From Marinococcus halotolerans DSM 16375 (lineage in GTDB: Bacteria > Bacillota > Bacilli > Bacillales > Marinococcaceae), in the NCBI RefSeq assembly GCF_000420725.1, contig NZ_ATVM01000010.1:1-64000 (forward strand): a stretch of 64,000 bases of DNA, read 5' to 3'. Below, piece after piece: positions 26,114 through 35,112 of this stretch (its first letter is position 1; the number at the start of each line of letters is the position of its first letter). Under the pieces are notes generated by a model. The model did not search any database. It was not told where the DNA came from and saw only the letters and a list, made by a program, of their open reading frames with translations. A program made the position numbers and the translations under genes.

Positions 26114-27489
26114 TGAAAGTGAATTTAACCCAGCGCATTTGGCTTTCTTTTATCGCCATTATTGTTCTGGTCGGTCTGACAGTTATAATCGTATATCCTA
26201 TTTCGATCCGGGGGACGCTGACGGAGGAAACGTACCGGATTATCGAAGAAGAGCAGGCTCAGCTCGTTAATCCGCTGAGTGATTATTTCACGCCCCCGGA
26301 GTCAGACGATCTGGATTTTATTGAAAGACGGGAGGCAGAGCGGTCGGTGGGGCACGTTTTTGTTACTGAAAATGAAACAGTCAGCGGAGAGCCTCGTCCC
26401 CCGGCTGAGGTGGAAAAAGAAATGCTTGAAAATGCCGGCAATCAAAATGCGGAACGGGAGAGGTACGAGCTTACTTTTAATGATGCCACGCTTTTCTATG
26501 TGATTACAAAAGTAGAATCGGACGGAGAAGAAGCGTTCCAGATTTCCTACATGTGGGATACGTATAGAGACACAATGGTGAACCGTTTGTGGACCCGCTT
26601 AGTGTACATACTGCTCATTACAAGCGTAGTAAGTCTGCTGCCGGCGATCTGGCTGAAGCGCTATCTGCGGCAGCCACTGCGGGTGCTCGGTAACCGCTTT
26701 GAGCAGATTGCGGAGAGAAATTGGCGGGAGCCTTTTAATTGGAAAGGGGACCAGGACTTTCAGAAGCTGTCCGAGCAGTTTGAACGGATGCGTCAAAATT
26801 TAATCCGTTACGATAATTCACAAAAAACGTTTATTCAGCATGCCTCTCACGAGCTTAAAACGCCGATTATGGTGGTCAAATCCTATGCGCAGTCTGTTAA
26901 AGACGGCATCCTGCCGAAAAAAGATATGGAAAAAACGATGGATGTTATCATTGATGAAGCGAACCGTATGGATAAAAGGGTCAGGGATATGCTGTATTAC
27001 ACAAAGCTTGATTCGCTGAAAACAGAGGCGATTGAACACGAGGAAATTATATTTGGTAAACTAGCCTATGCGATTGAAGAACGTTTCCGTCTTCAGCGCA
27101 GCGATATCCGTTTTTATATTGAAGGGGCAAGTGTACGGATGTATGCAGATGCTGAGCACATGCGGGTGCTGCTTGAAAATTTAGTAGAAAACGCACTGCG
27201 CTACGCAGAGGACAGTATCTGGATTAAAGCAGAAAAGCATCCGGACGGCCGGGTGGAGATTACTGTTGAAAATAACGGGGAAAATATTAATGAAGAGGAA
27301 CTCGAATACATTTTCACCCCGTTTAGAAAAGGAAACAAGGGGCAGTTTGGGCTGGGTCTTGCAATTGTAAGCCAGATTGCTGAACTGCACGAAGCATCAA
27401 AAGAAGCGGATAACACGGATACTGGAGTCCGGTTTACGATCATGCTCCCGGCAGAAAACGAAATAAAAACGCAAAAAACCGAGGCGTAA
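26110..27489 (+). CDS. cssS: secretion-stress sensor histidine kinase CssS
   Basis: Membrane helices at about 9-32 and 164-182 flank an external sensor domain rich in Glu and Asp. HAMP and H-box follow, with phosphoacceptor His247 (QHASHELKTPIMVVKSYAQSVKDGI) and the ATPase N, G1 and G2 boxes (ENLVENALRYAE, FTPFRKGNKGQFGLGLAIV). The ISYMWDTYRDTMV segment and LLPAIWLKRYLRQPL resemble CssS. Start ATG 26110 overlaps the cssR stop; the next codon is also ATG. It is convergent with prsA, a classic secretion-stress partner. Confidence 0.9.
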   Translation: MMKVNLTQRIWLSFIAIIVLVGLTVIIVYPISIRGTLTEETYRIIEEEQAQLVNPLSDYFTPPESDDLDFIERREAERSVGHVFVTENETVSGEPRPPAEVEKEMLENAGNQNAERERYELTFNDATLFYVITKVESDGEEAFQISYMWDTYRDTMVNRLWTRLVYILLITSVVSLLPAIWLKRYLRQPLRVLGNRFEQIAERNWREPFNWKGDQDFQKLSEQFERMRQNLIRYDNSQKTFIQHASHELKTPIMVVKSYAQSVKDGILPKKDMEKTMDVIIDEANRMDKRVRDMLYYTKLDSLKTEAIEHEEIIFGKLAYAIEERFRLQRSDIRFYIEGASVRMYADAEHMRVLLENLVENALRYAEDSIWIKAEKHPDGRVEITVENNGENINEEELEYIFTPFRKGNKGQFGLGLAIVSQIAELHEASKEADNTDTGVRFTIMLPAENEIKTQKTEA

Positions 27490-27507
27490 TGCCCCGGTTT
27501 TTTTGTG
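27475..27507. terminator. terminator between cssS and prsA
   Basis: Stem AAAACCGAGGC / GCCCCGGTTTT followed by a T-run. It overlaps the last codons of cssS and lies before the end of convergent prsA. Confidence 0.8.
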
Positions 27508-27513
27508 CAGAAG

Positions 27514-28437
27514 TCAGCTTCCTGAACTCTCTTCACTTGCTTCAGTGAATGTTTGCACCCAGTCCTCGTAATCTTCGTTTTCGACATTTATATCAGCTTC
27601 CTGCATAAGTTCATTCAGCACCTGCTGTCCGTCCTGCTGCTCTTCGGCTTCAAGCGTCTGTTTGATATCGTCCTTTAATTCCTTATAGCTTTCTTTTTTG
27701 CCGGTCACATTAATAATGTGGAAGCCATGCTCGGTTTCGACAGGCTCTTCGGAAATGGAGTCTGTATCCATGTTAAAGGCAGCTTCCTCGAAAGCCTCTG
27801 TCATTTCACCTTTGCCAAAATAACCAAGCTCTCCGCCGCTTTCACCGGAAGCGGTATCGATGGACTTTTCTTTTGCAAGCTCAGCAAAATCTGCGCCGCC
27901 TTCGAGTTCTTTGATTATTTTGTTTGCTTCTTCTTTACTTTCAACAAGAATATGACTTGCTTCGACCTGCATAAGATCGTCTTTATTTTCTTCGTAATAA
28001 TTTTTCATTTCTTCTTCGGTTACGTCAACATTCTGGGAGCCGAGCTCGTCCACCACGATCTGCGGCTTTACGTATTGTTCCTTGAAAGCTTTAACGCTCT
28101 CCACCTGCACGCCCATATTTTCCTGTATAGTTTGAAGGAATTGATCGTTATCGTCTATTCCGTACTGCTCTTTCATAGACTTGAATTCCTCAGTTACCTG
28201 TTTATCTGAAATATCCAGATCCTCGGCTTTATCATTTAATACTTTTTGCTGGACAAGATTGTTTAAAGCACTTTCTCCGTAGTTGTTCTTTAAATCATCC
28301 ATCAAATCCTGCTCAGAGATACTTTCGCCGTTCACTTCAACAATCGCTTCGTCTCCTGCTGCGCTGCCTTCATTGCTGCAGGAGGCGAGCAGAAGGGCAC
28401 CGCTGATCCCTGCGGCTGTAAAAATATATTTTTTCAT
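27514..28437 (-). CDS. prsA: foldase lipoprotein PrsA (parvulin-type PPIase)
   Basis: Lipoprotein with lipobox LLASC (Cys20) that folds exported proteins at the outer face of the membrane. An N-terminal SurA-like chaperone region (about 30-150) is followed by the parvulin domain (VEASHILVESKEEANKII ... FAELAKEKSIDTASGESGGELGYFGKGEMTEAFEEAAFNM ... VETEHGFHIINV, about 155-245). The mature part is strongly acidic. At 307 aa it is slightly longer than B. subtilis PrsA. It ends against cssS. Confidence 0.96.
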   Translation of the reverse strand: MKKYIFTAAGISGALLLASCSNEGSAAGDEAIVEVNGESISEQDLMDDLKNNYGESALNNLVQQKVLNDKAEDLDISDKQVTEEFKSMKEQYGIDDNDQFLQTIQENMGVQVESVKAFKEQYVKPQIVVDELGSQNVDVTEEEMKNYYEENKDDLMQVEASHILVESKEEANKIIKELEGGADFAELAKEKSIDTASGESGGELGYFGKGEMTEAFEEAAFNMDTDSISEEPVETEHGFHIINVTGKKESYKELKDDIKQTLEAEEQQDGQQVLNELMQEADINVENEDYEDWVQTFTEASEESSGS

Positions 28438-28510
28438 TTCTCCAGCTCCCTATGTATGTTCATGGTACCTTGATATTGTACCATATTAAAAAGATTAAAA
28501 ATGTCGATTA

Positions 28511-28547
28511 ATGTAAAAAATCCTATTGTAAAATACAATAGGATCGA
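28511..28547 (-). terminator. rho-independent terminator (minus strand)
   Basis: Perfect palindrome ATCCTATTGTA / TACAATAGGAT with a 3-nt loop, followed on the minus strand by TTTTTTAC. It ends the small membrane protein gene at 28558. Confidence 0.82.
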
Positions 28548-28557
28548 ATTCTCAGCT

Positions 28558-28743
28558 TCAGGCTGCCAAAAGAAGTTCAACATACGATGAAATCAACAGG
28601 ATGGTCACAAGTATGTTGATGGTGTTGAAGACCTTCGGCTGTTTTTCATCCGGGACTTCCCGCTGGGTTACAAACTTATTGGTCATGGAGTTCATGATAA
28701 ACAGATAAGCAACAGCGAACACAATAAAGAAAAGAATAAACAT
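28558..28743 (-). CDS. small membrane protein, 61 aa
   Basis: Not recognised. Two predicted membrane segments (residues 1-16 and 42-59) are joined by a charged loop with VTQREVPDEKQPKVFN. GGGGGAA lies 4-5 bases before the ATG and a strong terminator follows, so it is a genuine single-gene unit. It sits between prsA and a divergent YpmS-like gene. Function is unknown. Confidence 0.7.
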   Translation of the reverse strand: MFILFFIVFAVAYLFIMNSMTNKFVTQREVPDEKQPKVFNTINILVTILLISSYVELLLAA

Positions 28744-28905
28744 AAAATTCCCCCATTCCTAACGATACTACCATAACAAATCATAAGGCAAAAAGATAGG
28801 CAGAACCACGAGGAGGATAGAAAAAAGATATTATATCTATAACGTTTTTGTCGAACATGATATAGTGAAAAAGCAGTTGTTACAAGAAAAAAGGAGTGGA
28901 TCTGC

Positions 28906-29475
28906 TTGACGCGGAACATATGGAAAATTTTATTCATTCTGCTTTTAGTTATCAACGTTATTATTATTGGTGCAGTAGTCTTCTGGTGGGCTTCTCTGGA
29001 CCAGGAGAGCGGATCCAGCGAAACAGAACCGCAGACTTCTGAAGAGGAAGAATTTCAACCGTATTTTACCGGGGAAACAAATTCTGCCCAGGTAAATAAT
29101 ATTTTAGAAGCAGAAATGGAAAACGAAAGAGCCGACTTAGTGGTGGAAGACGGTCAGTTTAAGATTATTTCTGCGCTTGAGCTTCTTGGTCGCGAAATTG
29201 ATATTGAACTGAGTTTTGTGCCGGAGGCTTTAGAGAACGGGAATGTCGAACTGCAAAAGGATGATTTCTCCATTGCAGGACTGCCGCTGCCAGGGCCGGA
29301 AGTGTTGACAGTCGTACAGAATCAGACGGAATTTCCGGAGTTTGTCCAGATTAATCCGGAAGAAGAAACGATCAGAATACGCCTTGATCAGTGGAGTGAA
29401 GATGAAGAGTACACTGTGCGGGCAGAGAGAGTCAACCTCGAGGAAGACGAAATTGTCTTTGTCGTAGGAAGATAA
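28906..29475 (+). CDS. YpmS family (DUF2140) membrane-anchored protein
   Basis: N-terminal anchor (residues 5-30, IWKILFILLLVINVIIIGAVVFWW), an acidic linker and a C-terminal beta-rich domain with ALELLGREIDIELSFVPEALENGNVELQKDDFSIAGLPLPGPEVL, the DUF2140 signature. Function is unknown. The start is TTG 28906, 8 bases after AAGGAGTG. In B. subtilis ypmS is elsewhere, so its position beside prsA-hpr is a local rearrangement or a paralogue. Confidence 0.85.
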   Translation: MTRNIWKILFILLLVINVIIIGAVVFWWASLDQESGSSETEPQTSEEEEFQPYFTGETNSAQVNNILEAEMENERADLVVEDGQFKIISALELLGREIDIELSFVPEALENGNVELQKDDFSIAGLPLPGPEVLTVVQNQTEFPEFVQINPEEETIRIRLDQWSEDEEYTVRAERVNLEEDEIVFVVGR

Positions 29476-29513
29476 AAAAATCCCGGTGCCTAAATGGCGC
29501 CGGGATTTTTTAC
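29474..29513. terminator. bidirectional rho-independent terminator
   Basis: Stem AAAATCCCGGTGCC / GGCGCCGGGATTTTTT with flanking A and T runs, between two convergent genes. Confidence 0.88.
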
Positions 29514-30062
29514 TTAAGAAGGCTGCTTCAATACAATATCCATACCGTCGAGCTTTCGTTCCACTGTACAGTGTTTTGGAGCTCTTACCAGCTGGCGGAT
29601 AAAAGCAAAATCGTGAAGAGCCATGCCGCTGTTTAATGAAAAAATAATAAGAAAGTAATGCATATAGCCGGGCATGAGTACGGCACCTGCAATACTTGCG
29701 GTCCCAAGAATTATAAACGGACTGATCATTGCGATAACGTACATATTTCTCGATACTGGTTTACTGAAGCTGTATTTAATCACAGGAAGCTGTTTCCTGC
29801 GGTCTCTGTCAAATTTCCAGGTTGTGGCGATACCAATCATCCAAAGCGGTACGGCGTGCAAAATAGAATGCAGAGGGTAGATCATAAGCATTATTAAAAG
29901 AAGAACTTCCAGGCCGATACCTTTTAGCTGTGTTTCCGGCTGCAGCGAACTAAAGATTAAAAAAGTAAACATAAAAGTTAAAAAGGAAAATCCTACCGAC
30001 ATGATTGTCATTTTTGTTGTGTTGTTTTCTTTTCGTAGGTTTACTGATTTCCAGCAATTCAT
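29514..30062 (-). CDS. DUF3267 domain membrane protein
   Basis: 182 aa with four membrane segments. The HSILHAVPLWMIG segment with His and the later MALHDFAFIRQLVRAPKH resemble DUF3267 proteins, which carry an HExxH-like site; here the Glu is absent, so peptidase activity is unlikely. The start is ATG 30062 behind AGGAGG; a frame extension to 30113 has no site. It is downstream of hpr on the same strand with a 184-bp gap. Function is unknown. Confidence 0.78.
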   Translation of the reverse strand: MNCWKSVNLRKENNTTKMTIMSVGFSFLTFMFTFLIFSSLQPETQLKGIGLEVLLLIMLMIYPLHSILHAVPLWMIGIATTWKFDRDRRKQLPVIKYSFSKPVSRNMYVIAMISPFIILGTASIAGAVLMPGYMHYFLIIFSLNSGMALHDFAFIRQLVRAPKHCTVERKLDGMDIVLKQPS

Positions 30063-30246
30063 GCGACGGCCTCCTCTCTCTCCAAACCCCAACTTTGAAT
30101 AATGTAATACCAACAGCAGAAAAAATCAATAGGGTTATAAAAAAAATATATAGAACGAAATTTCTAACAATTCGCCCTACAGAAGAGAAAAGAAGCCAAT
30201 ATGCTGATGCAGGAATCCTGAGCAGAGCAGGTGGCCTGTAAAAGGT

Positions 30247-30810
30247 TTATTTGGCGGATCTGTCCGCTGGAAGCAGGGTTCCATCTTTATCCATAAAATC
30301 ATTTTCAAAAGACTGGAGGGACTCTTCAAACAAATGCATGAATTCTTCTCCGTAAATGTAGCGTACAATAGTCATAAGTTCAGAAAACTCGGGAAATTTT
30401 CCGTACAGCTCTTTGATGGGAAGGGCTCCTTCAGAAACCTGGAACGTTTCTTTTTCATAAGACTCGAGGATGGAGAGAAGCAGGCTTTCACCGTCTTCTG
30501 TCAGCTCGATATACGTATTGCGTTTATCATTCGTTTTCTTTGAAAATTTTAACAGGCTCCGGTCTTCCAGCTTTTTCGAAAAATTAAATGCTGTTGAAAC
30601 GTGCATAACCCCGAACTTCGCAATCCCGGAAACGGAAGCGCCCTCTAATTGGTGCGCGACCCAAAGAATTTGAAATTCATTAATGTTTAAATTATAAGGC
30701 TTAACCCATTCCTGCCAGTCTTTTTCCACCGATTTCCATAATGCTTTAGACAGCTGTGCAGCACGGAGGCTGAATAGTATTGACTGCTTGGCATCAAATG
30801 AAGAGTCCAA
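30247..30810 (-). CDS. hpr: MarR-family transition-state regulator Hpr (ScoC)
   Basis: Represses extracellular proteases and sporulation genes during growth. The 187-aa protein has the long Hpr N-terminus, the winged-helix core [52 protein letters not shown], and the C-terminal [25 protein letters not shown] helix. It lies next to the YhaH-like gene, as in B. subtilis. Being close to prsA, cssRS and the ecs transporter, it adds a regulator of secreted enzymes to the secretion block. Confidence 0.94.
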   Translation of the reverse strand: MDSSFDAKQSILFSLRAAQLSKALWKSVEKDWQEWVKPYNLNINEFQILWVAHQLEGASVSGIAKFGVMHVSTAFNFSKKLEDRSLLKFSKKTNDKRNTYIELTEDGESLLLSILESYEKETFQVSEGALPIKELYGKFPEFSELMTIVRYIYGEEFMHLFEESLQSFENDFMDKDGTLLPADRSAK

Positions 30811-30849
30811 TTAAAGAACCCCCTCTCTTATAAGCTGGGTCATCAGTGA

Positions 30850-31209
30850 CTAGGAACGCCTGGTTTCTTTTTTGATCTGCTTATTTAACTGGGAAATAGA
30901 ATCAGAAATTTCTTTTACCTGTTCCTGAATAGAGGCGACTTCGGGTTCAACCTCCTGCTTGTAACGCTTGTAGGTCTTTTTCATTTCTTTGGTAAGCACA
31001 TCGAACGCCTGAAAGCCTTCTGTAGCAGCATACTGCCAGTCTTCCATGGCTGATTTATTTGTTGAGGATTTCAAGCCGGGGCGATTCCATTCCGAGTGCT
31101 TAATGGAATGGCGTACGGCAGGACCGGAAGCAGGGGTAGTAAAAAGTATAATTAAACTGCTAGCTAACGATCCTGTGAATATACCGGCAAAAAGAGATTT
31201 CAAATCCAT
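30850..31209 (-). CDS. YtxH-domain protein (YhaH-like)
   Basis: 119 aa. N-terminal Gly/Ala-rich hydrophobic segment (SLFAGIFTGSLASSLIILFTTPASGPAVR) typical of YtxH proteins, then a coiled-coil tail (about 60-118). ATG 31209 lies 9 bases after AAGGAAGG; an ATG three codons earlier is one base from the site and less likely. Length and position next to hpr match B. subtilis YhaH. Function is unknown. Confidence 0.85.
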   Translation of the reverse strand: MDLKSLFAGIFTGSLASSLIILFTTPASGPAVRHSIKHSEWNRPGLKSSTNKSAMEDWQYAATEGFQAFDVLTKEMKKTYKRYKQEVEPEVASIQEQVKEISDSISQLNKQIKKETRRS

Positions 31210-31347
31210 CCGCCTCATTCCTTCCTTGAAATACATTTTTAATATATTATTCTTTAATAGTAGTATAGGTGAATTCAGGGAAAAAATAAAGAATTTCAAA
31301 CAATTTCAAGAGCATCGAACGAAGCGATGACTCTAAAATTTTTATTT

Positions 31348-31387
31348 TATAAAAATAATCAGCGGAATTATCCGCTGATTAAAAACC
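31348..31387 (-). terminator. terminator of serC (minus strand)
   Basis: Perfect stem AATCAGCGGA / TCCGCTGATT followed on the minus strand by ATTTTTAT. Confidence 0.75.
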
Positions 31388-32472
31388 TACTGGTGATTTT
31401 TTTGAAAGGTAAGCATAAAGTCCTGCAGGGCCTGACAGCTCTCCTTTGAGACAGCATTGTAAATGGAAGCCCGGCATCCGCCAACAGATCGGTGACCGTT
31501 TAATCCCACAAAGCCAGCCTGCTTAGCTTCAGCTAAAAATTGTTTATTTAACTCTTCGTTAGGAAGATTAAAGGTGACGTTCATGGAGGAGCGGCTGTCC
31601 GTTTCGGCATGGCCCCGGTAAAATCCATTGCTCCCGTCAATAGTGTCATACAGGAGAGCTGCTTTTTCCTTGTTGCGCTGCTGCATGCCAAGGACGCCTC
31701 CCCGTTCTTCGACCCATCCGAGTACTTCATTCAGCAGGTACACAGCGAATGTCGGAGGGGTATGGAAAAGCGAATTCTTTTCCGCATGGGTATCGTAGCG
31801 CAGCATAGTCGGGGTATGTCCGGGAGCCTGGCTGACCCAGTCTTTTTTGACGATGACGACGGTGACGCCGGACGGACCAAGGTTTTTTTGGGCTCCTGCG
31901 TAAATGGCCCCAAACGAGGAGACCGGCACCGGACGGCTTAGAATATCGCTCGACATATCGGCAACTACCGGGGAAAGCCAGTTATAGTCAAGCTCCTGCC
32001 ACTGCGTGCCAAAAATAGTATTGTTTGTAGTAATGTGTACATACTTGTCCCGGCTGTCGAGCTGAAGGGCGTCAACATCTGGGATATGGGTGAAGTTTTG
32101 ATCCTTTGCCGAAGCCCCTACCCGGGTCTGGCCGATCATCTGTGCTTCTTTTAGCGCTTTTTCCGACCAGGATCCTGTTAAGATATAGTTAGCCGTTTCC
32201 CCGGATTGGAGGACGTTCATCGGAAGCATCGAAAACTGCAGACTGGCTCCGCCCTGCAGAAGCAGTACTTCGTAATCCTCCGGAATATCGAGCAGGCTGC
32301 GAAGCCTCTCCTGCGCCTGGTTATGCACTGCTTCATAATCAGCGCTCCGGTGGCTGAGCTCCATAACGCTCATGTCCGTATTATTGAAATCAAGCATTTC
32401 CTTCTGGGCTTTTTCTAAAACTTCGTCCGGCAGAGCAGCCGGTCCTGCATTAAAATTATATGCGCGTGACAT
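31387..32472 (-). CDS. serC: phosphoserine aminotransferase
   Basis: PLP enzyme converting 3-phosphohydroxypyruvate and glutamate to phosphoserine, second step of serine synthesis. NFNAGPAALP at the N-terminus, LLLQGGASLQF, and the PLP-binding Lys196 in YAGAQKNLGPSGV are diagnostic. HRSVGGCRASIYNA at the C-terminus is the substrate Arg region. 361 aa is normal. Position between hpr-yhaH and hit follows B. subtilis, but trpP, which lies there in B. subtilis, is absent. Confidence 0.96.
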   Translation of the reverse strand: MSRAYNFNAGPAALPDEVLEKAQKEMLDFNNTDMSVMELSHRSADYEAVHNQAQERLRSLLDIPEDYEVLLLQGGASLQFSMLPMNVLQSGETANYILTGSWSEKALKEAQMIGQTRVGASAKDQNFTHIPDVDALQLDSRDKYVHITTNNTIFGTQWQELDYNWLSPVVADMSSDILSRPVPVSSFGAIYAGAQKNLGPSGVTVVIVKKDWVSQAPGHTPTMLRYDTHAEKNSLFHTPPTFAVYLLNEVLGWVEERGGVLGMQQRNKEKAALLYDTIDGSNGFYRGHAETDSRSSMNVTFNLPNEELNKQFLAEAKQAGFVGLNGHRSVGGCRASIYNAVSKESCQALQDFMLTFQKNHQ

Positions 32473-32506
32473 ATGATCTCTCCTTTAGCCATCCATATTT
32501 ATTTTT

Positions 32507-32935
32507 CTATAAACGATCGGCAATCCCTTTAGCCATATCGGCTAAATCAGCGCTTGTATATTGGTCGTTATTATCGGTAAACGTAAAAGAGAACCCGTCG
32601 TTTTCCGAATAACGTGGAATAAAATGAAGATGATAATGAAAAACGGACTGTGATGCTACGCTGTTGTTATTGTTTAGAAGGTTCATGCCGTCTGGCTGGA
32701 AGGCTTCCTTAATAGCGTTCGCGATATCAGGGGCTTTTTTAAAAAGAGCCGCCGCAGTTTCGGGACGGAGTTCGTAAATGTTTTCCTGGTGATCCTTTGG
32801 GATTAAGAGGGTATGGCCTTTCGTTGTTTGTCCCAGGTCCATAAATGCCAGAAGGTCGTCATCCTCATAAACGACAGAAGCGGGAATTTCCCCGGCTGCT
32901 ATTTTGCAGAAAATGCAGTCATCATTGTGTGCCAT
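32507..32935 (-). CDS. hit: HIT family protein Hit
   Basis: Histidine-triad nucleotide hydrolase or transferase, 142 aa. CIFCKIAAGEIPASVVYEDD at the N-terminus provides the zinc Cys pair, and the triad is FHYHLHFIPRY near residue 100. It is divergent from ecsA. On the minus strand a TATAAT lies at 32978-32983 about 45 bp before the start, a probable -10. Confidence 0.94.
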   Translation of the reverse strand: MAHNDDCIFCKIAAGEIPASVVYEDDDLLAFMDLGQTTKGHTLLIPKDHQENIYELRPETAAALFKKAPDIANAIKEAFQPDGMNLLNNNNSVASQSVFHYHLHFIPRYSENDGFSFTFTDNNDQYTSADLADMAKGIADRL

Positions 32936-33111
32936 AGTGTTAATCTCCTTTCTAAACGTAAGTATATCTACTATCCTATTATACGTAGTTACAGTTTAGA
33001 ATTAAATGGAAATGTAAGAAGAAATGAATTCCCTGCAAAAATATACAAAATACAGTGAAACTGTGTAGAATATAAAAAGATTGTATTTTACTTAGCTGAA
33101 GGAGCGTTTGT

Positions 33112-33858
33112 ATGACAGCACTACTCAATATCAATCATATTACGGGTGGGTACAATATCCATAAGCCGGTGCTCCATGATCTGGAATTTGATGTGGACCC
33201 CGGAGAAATCGTCGGCTTAATAGGCTTGAACGGCGCCGGGAAAAGCACGACAATCAAGCATGTTCTCGGACTGATGGAGCCGGCGGAGGGCGTAATCTAC
33301 ATTAATAGTAAAACTATCCATGAGGATGCAGAGGCTTACCGTAAACAGCTGGCATACATTCCTGAATCGCCTATATTATACGAAGAGATGACCCTCTGGG
33401 AGCATCTGCGCCTGACAGCAATGGCGTATGGGGTGCCTGAAGGTGTCTGGGAAGAACGAAGTGAAAGGCTGATGGAAACCTACCAGATGAGCTGGCGGAA
33501 AAACTGGTTTCCCAACCATTTTTCCAAAGGAATGAGGCAGAAGGTGATGATCATGTGCGCCTTTTTGGTAGAGCCCAAGCTGTACGTCGTCGATGAGCCG
33601 TTTGTCGGGCTCGATCCGGTAGCCATTAAATCACTGCTCGATATGATGGTGGAAATGAAAGAGAACGGAGCAGGGATTTTAATGTCCACGCATATTCTGG
33701 CGACCGCAGAACGCTATTGTGACCGATTTGTGCTGCTGCATGAAGGACGTGTCGCTTTGAAAGGAACCATGAAGGAAATCCAGGAGCAGGCGGGAATGCC
33801 TGGAGCGAACCTTGATGATTTGTATATCGAGGTGACTAAAGGAGAAATCACATCATGA
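33112..33858 (+). CDS. ecsA: ABC transporter ATP-binding protein EcsA
   Basis: ATPase of the Ecs transporter, needed in B. subtilis for normal secretion, competence and regulated intramembrane proteolysis. Walker A GLNGAGKSTT (about residue 37), Q-loop YIPESP, Walker B LYVVDEPFVGLD and the switch His in STHILATAERYCD are present. The signature is FSKGMRQKV in place of LSGGQ, as expected for EcsA. It overlaps ecsB by 4 bp. Confidence 0.95.
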   Translation: MTALLNINHITGGYNIHKPVLHDLEFDVDPGEIVGLIGLNGAGKSTTIKHVLGLMEPAEGVIYINSKTIHEDAEAYRKQLAYIPESPILYEEMTLWEHLRLTAMAYGVPEGVWEERSERLMETYQMSWRKNWFPNHFSKGMRQKVMIMCAFLVEPKLYVVDEPFVGLDPVAIKSLLDMMVEMKENGAGILMSTHILATAERYCDRFVLLHEGRVALKGTMKEIQEQAGMPGANLDDLYIEVTKGEITS

Positions 33859-35066
33859 CCGGACAATGGTGGAACGAGCGAGCAGGAGCCTTCTGGGGAA
33901 AGGCCGGCCGTTACCTGCGGTTAATCGGAAACAGCGGTTTTATGTTTGCGCTGTATATTCTCCTGTTTGCCGGAGCAGTATTTTATCCGGCTTTTCTGGA
34001 CTGGCTCCCGCAGTCTCCGTGGGTGGTGATTGCTCTCTGGCTGATTTTTTCTGTATTAACGCTTCGCGGTCCGATCAGGCCGTTTGTCCAGTCCGGAGAC
34101 CTTGTATTTCTGCTTCCGCTTGAAAAACGGATGGCCCCATTCTTCAAAAAATCGATTCGTTACTCAGCGGCTCTGCAGGGAGTGGAAGTGCTGGCCGTGT
34201 ATATTGTTCTCGGCCCGGTTATTCAGGAACGTACCGCTGCCGGAGGCGCGGGTTATATCGGGATGCTGCTGCTTTTGCTCGTAATAACCTTTCTAACCAC
34301 ATTTATTAAATGGGAAGAATGGAAATGGCATGATCATACTCATCGTTACATATCCACAGCGGTACGCTGGGTCTGGCCGGCTCTTTTAATGCTTGCTGCC
34401 TGGTGGGGAAGCATTTTTCTTGCAGGCGCCGGTCTTTTGGGAGTGATCGGGCACTGGCAGCTGGTGAAGAGACGTTCTGCTTCCATGCTGCTGCGCTGGG
34501 AGGTGCTTCTTGAAGCCGAGAACCATCAGCTGGCTAAATTTTACCGGTTTGTTCAGTCATTTGCAGAAGTACCCCATATAGAAGTGAAAATTAAACGCCG
34601 GCGCTGGCTGGCGTCACTTGTGGATAAATTTACCCACAAGCAGGAAAATACGTATTTGTATTTGTATGGCAAGGCCTTTGTGCGTTCGGGAGAATATGCA
34701 GGCATGTTTATCCGTCTGCTTGTAGTCTGCGGTCTGGTCATGTACGCCTTTGCCCCGGAATGGATGCGTCTTGGGATTGGCGGCTTGTTTCTTTATATGA
34801 CCGCTGTACAGCTGCAGGCACTAAAAAGCCACTATGCGACCATTGACTGGCCGGATCTTTATCCTGTACCTCTCAGGTGGAAGGAACAGGCGTTTATTAC
34901 GTTTACGAGAGCGCTTTTGATGGTCCAGGGAGCGGGAATCATTCTGCTTCACGCCTGGATTGGGCAGTCGCTTTTAGTGACGGCAGCACTTGCTTTATTT
35001 GTGGTCCTCCTTCTTCTGTATTATCCCCGGTGGGTTACCCGGAGAAAGCAAAAAGAGATGGTGTAA
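33855..35066 (+). CDS. ecsB: ABC transporter permease EcsB
   Basis: Membrane subunit of the Ecs transporter, 403 aa, with about eight to ten hydrophobic segments in two groups: residues 25-210 and 275-390. Between them is a cytoplasmic section with EVLLEAENHQLAKFYRFVQSFAEVPHIEVKIKRRRWL, a conserved EcsB region. Translationally coupled to ecsA. The third B. subtilis gene, ecsC, does not follow. Confidence 0.93.
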   Translation: MTGQWWNERAGAFWGKAGRYLRLIGNSGFMFALYILLFAGAVFYPAFLDWLPQSPWVVIALWLIFSVLTLRGPIRPFVQSGDLVFLLPLEKRMAPFFKKSIRYSAALQGVEVLAVYIVLGPVIQERTAAGGAGYIGMLLLLLVITFLTTFIKWEEWKWHDHTHRYISTAVRWVWPALLMLAAWWGSIFLAGAGLLGVIGHWQLVKRRSASMLLRWEVLLEAENHQLAKFYRFVQSFAEVPHIEVKIKRRRWLASLVDKFTHKQENTYLYLYGKAFVRSGEYAGMFIRLLVVCGLVMYAFAPEWMRLGIGGLFLYMTAVQLQALKSHYATIDWPDLYPVPLRWKEQAFITFTRALLMVQGAGIILLHAWIGQSLLVTAALALFVVLLLLYYPRWVTRRKQKEMV

Positions 35067-35070
35067 ACGA

Positions 35071-35112
35071 AGGCAGGCCCCCTTTCCGGTTAAGAGAAAG
35101 GGGGCCTGCTGG
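35071..35112. repeat. inverted repeat between ecsB and the M20 gene
   Basis: GCAGGCCCCCTTTC is perfectly repeated inverted as GAAAGGGGGCCTGC with a 9-nt loop. Neither side has a clear T-run, so termination would be factor-aided or poor. It lies between two convergent genes. Confidence 0.7.

Noticed and set aside
29514-30062. DUF3267 protein as an active site-2-type zinc peptidase
   Set aside because: The HExxH-like Glu is not present (HSILHAV), so a catalytic role is not supported.
35071-35112. Inverted repeat as a mobile-element end or attachment site
   Set aside because: It is a single hairpin between convergent genes with no transposase, no flanking duplication and no second copy.
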